A DNA stretch of 22,326 nucleotides from Pseudomonadota bacterium (GCA_018240935.1 JAFEEV010000023.1:1-22326); one strand, 5' to 3'. Shown: positions 1-6,697, counted from the stretch's first letter. A program made the numbers and translations. Notes: generated by a model not told the origin, from the sequence alone.

Positions 1-46
1 AGATTCCAAACATCATTCCCGCACGCAAAGTTATTAAACTCGCCAT
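1..46 (-). CDS. Start of a YeeE/YedE-type (DUF6691-like) transporter subunit, cut by the window edge
   Basis: Reading leftward, an ATG at 46-44 opens a frame that runs off the window: MASLITLRAGMMFGI. This resembles the first membrane segment of the second, shorter half of split YeeE/YedE sulfur transporters, which usually begin with a hydrophobic segment containing G-L-x-F-G. It lies just downstream of a clear YeeE remnant (89-360), the usual order of the two halves. Only 15 residues are visible, so the family call rests mainly on context. Whether this half is intact cannot be seen; its partner is broken. Confidence 0.4.
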   Translation of the reverse strand, partial: MASLITLRAGMMFGI

Positions 47-88
47 TCTCTGCGCTCCGCTCATCAATTAGCACTGATAAAACGGATA

Positions 89-360
89 CTAATGCTGCCT
101 CTTATACACGATCGCAAAACCGGCTAACACCAATTTCGCACAACTGGTTTTGATTCGTATCGGCGGTAAAACCAAAAATAATTCCCCAATGACAATCGAT
201 CACATCAATCCGGAAATAAATGCAACACGCCAACCGATATCGACTTTCCACATCCGGTACAATCCGCCGAAGATAGCGGATATGCCCGCAATACGAGTAT
301 AAATGGCATTAGCAAAACTACCGCTATTCCTATGCTCTCCAGCAGTCGCAGCCACGGCAT
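89..360 (-). pseudogene. Decayed YeeE/YedE sulfur-transport membrane protein
   Basis: Three-frame reading of the minus strand recovers pieces of a YeeE/YedE (DUF395) protein. The N-terminal piece MPWLRLLESIGIAVVLLMPF is in one frame from 360. The next piece, IYTRIAGISAIFGG followed by WRVAFISGL, is in another frame, so there is a frameshift near 300. A TGA stop at 200-202 interrupts it. The frame then continues as LPPIRIKTSCAKLVLAGF and runs directly into AIVYKRQH and a TAG at 89-91. Family members have a Gly/Cys-rich segment (CTSGHG-type, carrying the key cysteine) between the LVLAG part and the C-terminal helix; here it appears deleted. YeeE proteins import sulfur compounds such as thiosulfate and are often next to persulfide dioxygenase genes, which fits the divergent neighbour at 511. 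Confidence 0.6.
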
Positions 361-434
361 TAAATCGAAATCAATTAATATATCATTGATTTTATTTCAA
401 AACCTATGCCATTTACGCGCAAATCCACTTAATT

Positions 435-448
435 ATGTTATATAACAT
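435..448. promoter_or_regulatory. Palindromic operator candidate before the dioxygenase gene
   Basis: ATGTTATATAACAT is a perfect 14-bp palindrome in the AT-rich gap between the YeeE remnant and the dioxygenase gene, 62 bp before the latter's ATG. Persulfide dioxygenase/YeeE or TauE operons are often controlled by ArsR-family persulfide sensors (BigR/SqrR type) that bind AT-rich palindromes. The role is inferred from position and symmetry; no regulator gene is in the window. Confidence 0.4.
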
Positions 449-510
449 GATATTTGAACTATGAGCAGAATGTCAGATTTTTCTTAATGATATAACAGTA
501 GGAGAACAAA

Positions 511-1371
511 ATGAAACCTAGTGTTCAAGCATTTTATGATTCAGCTACTTGGACTGTCAGTTATGTTGTTTTTGATGAGCCGGGAGGAAGTTGCGCCATC
601 ATTGATCCGGTTTTGGATTACGATCCCAAAGCCGGCCGCATTCGTACATTTTCAGCGGACAAGCTGATTGCTTTTATTCGCGATCAACGATTAACGGTTG
701 AATGGATATTGGAAACCCACGCACATGCGGATCATTTATCCTCCGCCGATTATCTCAAGAGTCAACTAGGTGGAAAGACAGGCATTGGGGATCAGATTCC
801 TACGGTCCAAAAGACATGCAAGACAATCTTCAATCTCGGCGACGAGTTCATTCCCGACGGTCATCATTTTGATCATTTATTTGCGGACGATGAAACATTC
901 CAGGTCGGAAAACTGACGGCTAGGTGTATTGCGGTCTCCGGTCACACACCTGCTGATTTAGCCTATCAATTTGACGATGCCATCTTTGTCGGCGATACGC
1001 TTTTCATGCCGGATGTCGGTACCGCGCGAGCAGACTTCCCGGGAGGAAATGCACGCCAACTATTTAAATCCATTCAAAGACTATTGGCGTTTCCAGCAAC
1101 CACGCGGCTATATATGTGTCACGACTATCCGCCTGCTACACGCCTGGCCGAATGGGAAAGTACCGTGGCTCAACAACATGCGCAGAATATTCATATACAT
1201 GACGGTATCGATGAAGATGCTTTTGTAACCATGCGCAACCGGCGCGATGCCACACTGGAAATGCCCGCCTTACTACTCCCTTCCCTGCAAGTAAATATCA
1301 GGGCTGGAAAATTGCCGCCAGCCGAAGCAAATGGCACGGCTTATTTCAAGATACCCGTCAACTTGCTCTGA
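511..1371 (+). CDS. Metallo-beta-lactamase-fold persulfide dioxygenase (Blh/ETHE1-like)
   Basis: A 286-residue protein with the metallo-beta-lactamase metal site: THAHADH (H70, H72, D74, H75), H145 in SGHTPADLAY, D162 in GDTLF and H204 in CHDYPP. The stretch GTARADFPGG (171-180) is typical of the ETHE1/persulfide dioxygenase branch, where an Arg-x-Asp near this point contacts the glutathione persulfide. Such enzymes use one Fe(II) to oxidise glutathione persulfide to sulfite and glutathione in the cytoplasm, detoxifying sulfide-derived sulfane sulfur. AGGAGA at 500-505 sets the ATG at 511. The divergent neighbour is a decayed YeeE sulfur transporter, and a palindrome sits between the two. A glyoxalase-II or other hydrolase role is less likely given the GTARADF motif and length. 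The 3' end merges with a diverged intergenic repeat whose first bases include the stop codon. Confidence 0.85.
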   Translation: MKPSVQAFYDSATWTVSYVVFDEPGGSCAIIDPVLDYDPKAGRIRTFSADKLIAFIRDQRLTVEWILETHAHADHLSSADYLKSQLGGKTGIGDQIPTVQKTCKTIFNLGDEFIPDGHHFDHLFADDETFQVGKLTARCIAVSGHTPADLAYQFDDAIFVGDTLFMPDVGTARADFPGGNARQLFKSIQRLLAFPATTRLYMCHDYPPATRLAEWESTVAQQHAQNIHIHDGIDEDAFVTMRNRRDATLEMPALLLPSLQVNIRAGKLPPAEANGTAYFKIPVNLL

Positions 1372-1490
1372 AAACCACTGCGCCCGGCCATGCACTGTTG
1401 GTTCCAGCTGAAAATACGCACTTGAAAATCGCGCTTATTTTATTTGATTGCGCCCTGTTCAGCCGCTGCCCGCTACTTTTCTTTGCGGTT
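1365..1490. repeat. Diverged copy of the intergenic repeat also present at 20112-20260
   Basis: The first 36 bases (from GCTCTGAAAA at 1365) match about 30 of 37 aligned positions of 20120-20156, by eye, including the core CACTGCGC. The rest follows the same order of blocks with more divergence: an AAAAT block, then GCGCTT, then TTTGATTGCGCC against TCTGATTTCGCC. An internal inverted pair GCTGAA (1407-1412)/TTCAGC (1458-1463) remains. The copy begins within the last codons of the dioxygenase gene and lies between two convergent genes. The right border is uncertain. Confidence 0.5.
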
Positions 1491-1503
1491 AAATTGTGTG
1501 CTT

Positions 1504-1536
1504 GTGCTCATAGAAAAATAGGCGCCCCATGAGCAC
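1504..1536. other. Inverted repeat just beyond the stop of the J/PilZ gene
   Basis: GTGCTCAT (1504-1511) and ATGAGCAC (1529-1536) form an 8-bp stem with a 17-base loop, three bases beyond the stop of the minus-strand gene ending at 1540. No T-run follows on the minus strand, so a simple intrinsic terminator is not shown; it may protect the transcript end. Confidence 0.3.
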
Positions 1537-1539
1537 GAT

Positions 1540-2553
1540 CTATACCTGCACAGTGACAAAATTTCCGTATCGCTGATCAAATTTTACGGCAATGAAGCGA
1601 GTTCCGACCGAGAATCCTTCATCTTCGCAGCGCTGATGGGTTACTTCGGCAACCGCCTGGAAACTAGGCGCATCGATCTTTATGACGTCATTGGAATCCA
1701 ATGCCTCTTCAGTCATGAAACGCAACCCGGTGGGAGAAAGGTCCTGGCAATTGCCTTGACATGGCTTTCCCGGCCAGAATAGATAAAACATAAATCTCCC
1801 GCTGACAGAAATCCGCCTCATGGTGCGCTGTGTTGCTGGATTCTCCTGATGCATTAACAGTAATGGGCTGCCGCATTCGAGACAATTTTCACTTTGATAG
1901 AGATCGGCTTGCGGCACATTGGGAGTTTTGCAAAACGAGCAATAGCGCGTGATGATCGGCCGATAATGCTGGATGGTCATTGGCGCAGCATGATCCGCCA
2001 CAGGAACAACTCCGGTCAGGCCGGTATTTCTCCGGGCAGTTTTGCGTGCCGCACGAAATAAACTGCCAGCGAAAAGCGCATCATACTGCCGGCGCATTAC
2101 CGGATTGGAGAGAATCCGGTAAGCCTCATCAAGCAATGCAATATCTTGAATGGCAGCGTTTCTTCTTAAAGCCAGATAGCTCGCTTTAATTGTAGCCGCC
2201 GGCGCATCGGGCTGAACTTGCAGTATCCGGTAATAATTCCGTTGATTAAGTCCGGCCGGTTGCGCATTTTTCTCTCCTTCGATCTCGAAATCGGCATTTG
2301 CCCCCAAAGCGCCTTGGCTCAAGGCTCGAATATGATAGCGTTTCAATAATTCGCGATCATAGGTAGCACGTTTATGCGGATCCCGGAGGGTGTTATAAGC
2401 AATATTGAGTAAGCTGATATTCCAATCCGGACCATTCAGATCAATCCGGCTGTTGAGTTTTTGTACCAGCACGCGGTAACTCTCCGTAATCACCGCCATC
2501 GGTGCGTCCGGCTGCACATGGAGGATTCGATAGAAATTTCGCCGTTCAATCAT
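1540..2553 (-). CDS. Protein with two degenerate J-domains, a zinc ribbon and a PilZ domain
   Basis: This 337-residue protein has three parts. Residues 5-70 and 105-162 are two related J-domain-like repeats, each starting N-(F/Y)-Y-R-I-L-x-V-Q-P-D-A-P and ending in an A-Y-x-x-L/I ... Y-D motif. Neither has the HPD tripeptide needed to stimulate DnaK, and the second is shortened in the middle. Residues 205-227 carry two CxxC pairs (C205/C208, C224/C227), a likely zinc ribbon. Residues 243-337 look like PilZ: an arginine cluster (R243-x3-R247) and DLSPTG (D271, S273, G276) fit the c-di-GMP-binding RxxxR and (D/N)xSxxG motifs. No signal peptide or membrane segment is visible. A cytoplasmic scaffold or c-di-GMP-responsive adaptor is the simplest inference, not a working cochaperone. 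The gene stands alone; the Shine-Dalgarno before the ATG at 2553 is weak. Confidence 0.75.
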   Translation of the reverse strand: MIERRNFYRILHVQPDAPMAVITESYRVLVQKLNSRIDLNGPDWNISLLNIAYNTLRDPHKRATYDRELLKRYHIRALSQGALGANADFEIEGEKNAQPAGLNQRNYYRILQVQPDAPAATIKASYLALRRNAAIQDIALLDEAYRILSNPVMRRQYDALFAGSLFRAARKTARRNTGLTGVVPVADHAAPMTIQHYRPIITRYCSFCKTPNVPQADLYQSENCLECGSPLLLMHQENPATQRTMRRISVSGRFMFYLFWPGKPCQGNCQDLSPTGLRFMTEEALDSNDVIKIDAPSFQAVAEVTHQRCEDEGFSVGTRFIAVKFDQRYGNFVTVQV

Positions 2554-2771
2554 GATTGTAAAATCAAAGCACCATAATTAGGGTACGCAATGTACTGTTT
2601 CAGATCTTTTTAATTTTAAATCTCAATGGCTTGCAGTTACTAAAAACAAGTTCGCAGTATACACCGGTCAATTCACAGCACCAACACAACCTCAAATCTC
2701 GAAGAAATCAAATTCATCACTGGCTGAAACCTCATTCCGGAAGCTGCTGAAATAAAATTCATAAACCAGTC

Positions 2772-2799
2772 TTGCATTTCTTCAAGAATTAGATATAAT
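2772..2799 (+). promoter_or_regulatory. Sigma-70 promoter of hemP
   Basis: TTGCAT (2772-2777), a 16-bp spacer and a consensus TATAAT (2794-2799) form a good promoter. The -10 element lies inside the left arm of the Fur palindrome, so Fur binding would block RNA polymerase. Transcription would begin near 2806, giving a leader of about 30 bases before the ATG at 2836. Confidence 0.6.
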
Positions 2800-2833
2800 G
2801 AGAATGATTCTCATTATATCTAATTCTTGAAGA
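2779..2833. promoter_or_regulatory. Fur operator inside a 55-bp perfect inverted repeat
   Basis: Two 27-base arms (2779-2805 and 2807-2833) are perfect reverse complements around a single central G at 2806. The core ATAATGAGAATGATTCTCAT matches the Fur consensus of interleaved GATAAT hexamers. The symmetry is far longer than the 19-21 bp that one Fur site needs. The right arm also contains the GAAG that would serve as the ribosome-binding site for hemP. Confidence 0.85.
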
Positions 2834-2835
2834 CA

Positions 2836-3021
2836 ATGAATACCTCAAACTTATTACAAACCATCATAAAGAGCTCTGCTAAATCAGTAACTTCCAATCC
2901 CGGCACAGGAATAGACAGCGATTCTTTATTTAAAAATGGCGATGTCGTGTTAATACTGCATAGGGGGGAACAATATTCGCTGCGCCGCACACGGAACGGC
3001 AAGTTAATTCTTAACAAATAG
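2836..3021 (+). CDS. hemP: Hemin uptake protein HemP
   Basis: A 61-residue protein whose C-terminal half, SLFKNGDVVLILHRGEQYSL followed by RRTRNGKLILNK, matches the HemP/HmuP family: S-L-F, then a beta-strand, G-x-x-Y-x-L-R, and the ending G-K-L-I-L. HemP proteins are small cytoplasmic factors of the Fur-controlled haem-uptake regulon; in some beta- and alphaproteobacteria HmuP activates haem-receptor gene expression. I chose the ATG at 2836 rather than the in-frame TTG at 2827, because GAAG lies just before the ATG and the TTG sits in the operator. The gene is directly behind a Fur box with a consensus -10 element. No TonB receptor or hmu transporter follows, so this is an orphan hemP. Confidence 0.8.
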   Translation: MNTSNLLQTIIKSSAKSVTSNPGTGIDSDSLFKNGDVVLILHRGEQYSLRRTRNGKLILNK

Positions 3022-3245
3022 TGGATAAAAGGCGCATATCCTGTATATTTGTGCCTGTAAGTCTTCGCGATCCGGCTATTCGTAAACTATCACGAACCGT
3101 AAGACTGCAGGATGCATAAATCAGGGGTGATGCTGGAATACTTTTCTGATCGAAAGCCGGATTGAACAAACACTGTATGTAAACGACAACAGAACAGTTT
3201 CCTCTTACAAAGCCCGCATAGGGATATTCATCTTAGGAGCTAAAA

Positions 3246-3710
3246 ATGAAAGGTAATGTTGATATTATTCGCTGGCTGAATCAGCAACTGCAGCATGAGC
3301 TAACGGCCATTAATCAGTATTTTCTTCATGCGCGTATGTACAAGAACTGGGGATTCAACAGCTTGGGGAAACACGAGTTTGAAGAATCTTGCGAGGAAAT
3401 GAAGCACGCTGATGCCTTGATTGAGCGGATTCTGCTGCTGGAAGGGCTGCCCAATTTGCAAGATCTCGGCAAGTTAATGATCGGGGAAACAGCCGAAGAG
3501 TGCGTCGCTTGCGATTTGAAACTTGAACTCATTTCGCGCGACACGTTGCTCGCCGCTATCGCCGCTTGCGAATCCGCGCAAGATTATGTATCGCGGGAAA
3601 TTTTTGAACGGATTTTGGAAGATACCGAAGAACATATCGATTGGCTGGAAACTCAGCTCAGTGTCATGCAAAAAATCGGTATTCATAACTGGTTACAAAG
3701 TCAGATTTAG
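3246..3710 (+). CDS. bfr: Bacterioferritin
   Basis: A 154-residue four-helix bacterioferritin subunit, the usual length, collinear with E. coli Bfr without gaps through the helices. Visible are the ferroxidase ligands E18, E51, H54, E94 and H130, and the haem-ligating M52 (EEMKHA). The sixth expected ligand, E127, is a threonine: the sequence is E125-D126-T127-E128-E129-H130. Bacterioferritin forms 24-mers with haem between subunits and stores iron in the cytoplasm. AGGAG at 3234-3238 sets the start. The gene is 225 bp downstream of hemP on the same strand; no Fur box is seen directly before it. A hairpin follows at 3718. The missing E127 may slow iron oxidation, or the subunit may pair with a second Bfr as in species with two subunit types. 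Confidence 0.9.
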   Translation: MKGNVDIIRWLNQQLQHELTAINQYFLHARMYKNWGFNSLGKHEFEESCEEMKHADALIERILLLEGLPNLQDLGKLMIGETAEECVACDLKLELISRDTLLAAIAACESAQDYVSREIFERILEDTEEHIDWLETQLSVMQKIGIHNWLQSQI

Positions 3711-3717
3711 TTTTCTC

Positions 3718-3753
3718 TGCCGCTGAAGTTTACCTCTTCCTTCTTCAGCGGCA
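3718..3753 (+). terminator. Hairpin after bfr
   Basis: TGCCGCTGAAG (3718-3728) and CTTCAGCGGCA (3743-3753) form a perfect 11-bp stem with a 14-base loop, eight bases past the bfr stop. No T-run follows directly, so it may act as a weak terminator or an RNA-stabilising structure. Confidence 0.5.
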
Positions 3754-3756
3754 TAT

Positions 3757-3791
3757 TCAGCCAGCCAGCCTGCCCCCAGGTCAGCCAGCCA
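3757..3791. repeat. Short direct repeat TCAGCCAGCCA
   Basis: The 11-mer TCAGCCAGCCA occurs at 3757-3767 and again at 3781-3791, 24 bases apart start to start, between the bfr hairpin and the DUF2325 gene. It could be a pair of protein-binding sites or simple sequence drift. Confidence 0.35.
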
Positions 3792-3827
3792 TTTTTTTAA
3801 TCGCGGTTGATTCTTGGAGACACAACG

Positions 3828-4424
3828 ATGAAATTTCTAAAGAAATTGGCATTGGCCACTGCTTCCGGCGCCATTCCTCCTTCTCATTGCACAGATTCTG
3901 AATTCATTGGCGCTTTCTTTTCCTGCTGCTTGCATAGCTTCACAAATTTGTTGCACACAGGGAAGAAAAAACTCGACTGCCCGGATCCGCAAGCAACTAA
4001 TCCTCGCACAGCATCGAATACGAGCACCTCTGTCATTGATTGGGCGCCCTTGATCAAAGCCACATTCTCACCTGAAGCGGACAGTCAAAACGGCACTCGC
4101 TGCCGGTTATCCGGACGATCTGTTTTATGTGTCGGCGGCCGAATTAAACTTTACCCGGAATACAACCGGTTAATAAAAAATTGCGACGGATGTTTTATGG
4201 CGTTTCATGGCAGTTCACGCGATAGCCTCGAAGATCTGCCTCGATTCTTGAAGCAGGCGGACATGATCCTATGTCCGGTTGATTGTGTTAACCATGAAGC
4301 TTTTTTCACTGTGAGACATTACTGCAAATATTCCGGCAAACCATGTGTACTGCTCGAACGCTCGGAAATTAAGCATTTTAAGGCGGGAATCCGTAAGCTG
4401 GCCGAGATGGTTGTATCGAGATAA
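3828..4424 (+). CDS. Cysteine-rich DUF2325 domain protein
   Basis: The ATG at 3828 follows TTGGAGA (3814-3820) and gives 198 residues. An in-frame TTG at 3807 overlaps that ribosome site and is unlikely. Residues 97-195 form a DUF2325 domain: VLCVGGRIKLYPEY, then FMAFHGSSRDSLEDLPRF, then ADMILCPVDCVNHEAFF and HYCKYSGKPCVLLERSE. The conserved cysteines C101, C119, C122, C149, C153, C166 and C173 with H156 suggest metal or redox chemistry. The N-terminal 95 residues carry more cysteines (C21, C33, C34, C51) but match nothing I know. Related proteins are often longer, so this may be a short form. Function is unknown; the iron genes hemP and bfr upstream make an iron- or redox-linked role possible, which is inference only. 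Confidence 0.7.
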   Translation: MKFLKKLALATASGAIPPSHCTDSEFIGAFFSCCLHSFTNLLHTGKKKLDCPDPQATNPRTASNTSTSVIDWAPLIKATFSPEADSQNGTRCRLSGRSVLCVGGRIKLYPEYNRLIKNCDGCFMAFHGSSRDSLEDLPRFLKQADMILCPVDCVNHEAFFTVRHYCKYSGKPCVLLERSEIKHFKAGIRKLAEMVVSR

Positions 4425-4627
4425 CCATATCTTGCTCAAGAATAACATCAGCGAGGCTGTATAAAAACTTATCGGGTGAAAAACTTTTTCAGCGCGTAAT
4501 CCAACTGCAAAAGAAACCGCAGTCAATATCCATTAAAGTTTATTTCTTTTAGGTCGTTGAAACAGCTTCATTGCTGTTAATTTATTGACTAACCCCCTAA
4601 TAAATAAAACTTACCTGGAAAAAAGCC

Positions 4628-4834
4628 ATGAAAATTCTTGTTCATTTTAAGTCTGGATTCAAGCAAACATTTATTGTCCCCAAATGCATGCTGGCTCTTG
4701 AATTCAGGAACATGGCCAAAGAAATCGGCGGCAGCATCGAAAGCATTGAATTTTCATTGCCTCCCCGGCGGCAATCAGGCATTTCTGCGGCGGAATCACG
4801 GCTGGGAATAATCCGCTTGCCTGAGAAACGTTAG
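4628..4834 (+). CDS. Small hypothetical protein (68 aa)
   Basis: A short ORF starting MKILVHFKSGFKQTFIVPKC, preceded by CTGGAAAAAA with a GGAAA that could serve as a weak ribosome site. The predicted protein is basic, about 7.7 kDa, with an N-terminal beta-strand-like segment, the stretch IGGSIESIEFSLPPRR and a charged C-terminus. No signal peptide, membrane segment or motif I recognise. It lies 203 bp after the DUF2325 gene and is convergent with ssb, 23 bp from its stop. A weak hairpin (AACAGC at 4561 with GCTGTT at 4573) lies upstream. It may be a real conserved small gene; the evidence is start context and lack of overlap. Confidence 0.5.
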   Translation: MKILVHFKSGFKQTFIVPKCMLALEFRNMAKEIGGSIESIEFSLPPRRQSGISAAESRLGIIRLPEKR

Positions 4835-4857
4835 CAGCCAGTTACGTTCTTAGCCGG

Positions 4858-5310
4858 TCAAAATGGAATATCGTCATCCATATCGTCAAATCCGGCTGGA
4901 GCCTTGGCTGGAGATGACCGGCCAGAAACCGGATTGTCTTCTTCATGATCAGGTGGTGACTCAAAACTGCCGCTTCCCGACCGGTTCCCCAGCATTTTCA
5001 TATCACTGGCAATAATATCCGTCGTATATCGTTCCACACCGTTTTTATCGGTCCACTTGCGAGTCTCCAGTCTACCTTCGATATAAACGGAACGGCCTTT
5101 TTTCAAATACTCACCGGCAATTTCCGCGAGCTTGCGATAAAAGGTGACGCGATGCCACTCGGTTTTTTCCTGTTTCTCACCATTCTTGTCCTTCCAGGTA
5201 TCAGTCGTTGCCAATGTGATATTGGTAACCGCTTCACCATTTGACATATAACGGGTTTCCGGGTCTTTGCCCAAGTTACCGATAAGTATGACTTTATTGA
5301 CCGATGCCAT
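4858..5310 (-). CDS. ssb: Single-stranded DNA-binding protein
   Basis: A 150-residue SSB starting MASVNKVILIGNLGKDPETR. The OB-fold covers residues 1-108, with EWHRVTFYRKLAEIAGEYLK, VYIEGRLETRKW and TDIIASDMKMLG. A flexible Gly/Ser/Pro linker follows, and the tail DDMDDDIPF is the standard hook for replication and repair partners. The protein forms tetramers on single-stranded DNA. I chose the ATG at 5310-5308, preceded by AAGGGGGAAA, over an earlier in-frame ATG at 5328 that would add MKGETS. The start lies 17 bases inside the end of the upstream MFS gene, so the two are probably co-transcribed and divergent from uvrA, placing two DNA-repair proteins on either side of one promoter region. 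Confidence 0.95.
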   Translation of the reverse strand: MASVNKVILIGNLGKDPETRYMSNGEAVTNITLATTDTWKDKNGEKQEKTEWHRVTFYRKLAEIAGEYLKKGRSVYIEGRLETRKWTDKNGVERYTTDIIASDMKMLGNRSGSGSFESPPDHEEDNPVSGRSSPAKAPAGFDDMDDDIPF

Positions 5311-6697
5311 TGATGTTTCCCCCTTCAAGCAATTTAATCACTTTTTCTTCATCGAAGCCTTTCATATCCACTTTCAGGTACGCCACGCGTTCATTCACCA
5401 GCACCAAGGCTTCATACACACCGGCTATCGCAGCAAGTTGACGAGACAATTCCTCCGATTGATCGGCAGTCATTTCCCGCACCGGATACATCCTGGAGCG
5501 TACCGCTGCCGGCGCCTTCATCGTAGCAGCGAATATCAGCCAGATTGCCAATAATAAGCCGCAAAACACATAAAGCGCAGTACTGCCGAAATTCCCTACC
5601 AAATGACCGCCTGCCGCCGCGCCGGCAAATGTGCCTAAGAACTGTGTGCTGCTGTAAATACCGATCGCCGTTCCTTTCGCGCCCACTGGAGCGATTTTCG
5701 AAATCAAGGACGGCAAACTGGCTTCAAGCAAGTTAAACGCAGTGAAAAAAACCAAGAGCGCCGCAGCCGTCCCCCAGAGGGAATCCGCAGTCACCGCCAG
5801 CAACACCTGTCCGGTCAGTAATACCGCTATCGCCGCGACAAAAACCTGCTTTAACTTAGCTTTTTTTTCCGAATAAATAATGGCCGGAACGATGAGAATG
5901 ACGGAAAAAATCAGAACCGGCAAATAAATCTGCCAATGATCCGCCGCCGCCATGCCCGCCTGACGCAAAGTCAACGGCACCACCAGCCACAACGCCATCA
6001 GTGTCGCATGCAATGCAAAAATACCGTAGTTCAAGCGCAACAATTGGGTATTGCGCAATACGTCGGTAAAACTCGCCGGCGATGCCTCGGTATCGGAATG
6101 AAAGCGGCTGATCATCGGATCGGGAATAACTTTCTTCACGACGATCATGGCCAGCATCGCCAATACACCGGTCATGGCAAAAATCCCCGGCACGCCGATC
6201 CATTGGTTCAACACCGGCGCGGCGATCAAGGAAATGGCGAAAACCGTGCCGATCGTCATGCCGATCGTCGCCATCGCTTTGGTGCGATGTTCCTCGCGCG
6301 TCAAATCCGCCGCCAGCGCCATCACCGCCGCCGAAATCGCACCGGCGCCTTGAATGATCCGGCCCGCTATCACCCAGTAAATATCGGTTGCCGCAGCCGC
6401 AATCAGGCTGCCGAGCACAAATAAAACCAATCCAAGGTAGATGACCGGCTTGCGTCCGATACGGTCGGACAACCAGCCGAAAGGAATCTGCAAGACAGCC
6501 TGAGTGAGTCCGTACGCGCCAAGCGCAATGCCGACCAGCGTGTAATTGTCTCCACCCGGCAAATCCTCAGCGTAAAAAGCAAATACCGGCAAAATGATAA
6601 ACAATCCGAACATGCGCAAGCCATACACACCGGCAAGGCCGACGGTTGCGCGCAATTCCGCTGGAGACATTTTTTCAGATGAAGATGAAGCAGACAT
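5294..6697 (-). CDS. MFS transporter with C-terminal ferredoxin-like domain (YajR type)
   Basis: A 467-residue major facilitator protein with about 12 membrane helices. Motif A is GWLSDRIGRKP (residues 74-84) between helices 2 and 3; a proline/glycine-rich motif of the drug-efflux kind (MTIGTVFAISLIAAPVLNQW) is in helix 5. After the last helix, residues 403-460 form a soluble tail (MTADQSEELSRQLAAIAGVY and onward to YLKVDMKGFDEEKVIKLLEG) resembling the small ferredoxin-like YAM domain of E. coli YajR. Function is probably proton-driven efflux of an unknown compound across the inner membrane. The stop codon lies within the start of ssb, indicating an operon. The start MSASSSSEKM is 66 bp from the divergent uvrA start. 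Confidence 0.85.
   Translation of the reverse strand: MSASSSSEKMSPAELRATVGLAGVYGLRMFGLFIILPVFAFYAEDLPGGDNYTLVGIALGAYGLTQAVLQIPFGWLSDRIGRKPVIYLGLVLFVLGSLIAAAATDIYWVIAGRIIQGAGAISAAVMALAADLTREEHRTKAMATIGMTIGTVFAISLIAAPVLNQWIGVPGIFAMTGVLAMLAMIVVKKVIPDPMISRFHSDTEASPASFTDVLRNTQLLRLNYGIFALHATLMALWLVVPLTLRQAGMAAADHWQIYLPVLIFSVILIVPAIIYSEKKAKLKQVFVAAIAVLLTGQVLLAVTADSLWGTAAALLVFFTAFNLLEASLPSLISKIAPVGAKGTAIGIYSSTQFLGTFAGAAAGGHLVGNFGSTALYVFCGLLLAIWLIFAATMKAPAAVRSRMYPVREMTADQSEELSRQLAAIAGVYEALVLVNERVAYLKVDMKGFDEEKVIKLLEGGNINGIGQ

Noticed and set aside
93..114. CTGCCTCTTATACACGATC resembles the Tn5/Nextera mosaic end.
   Set aside because: Several of the 19 positions differ, and the stretch reads in frame as the C-terminus of the YeeE remnant, so it is neither an adapter artefact nor a clear transposon end.
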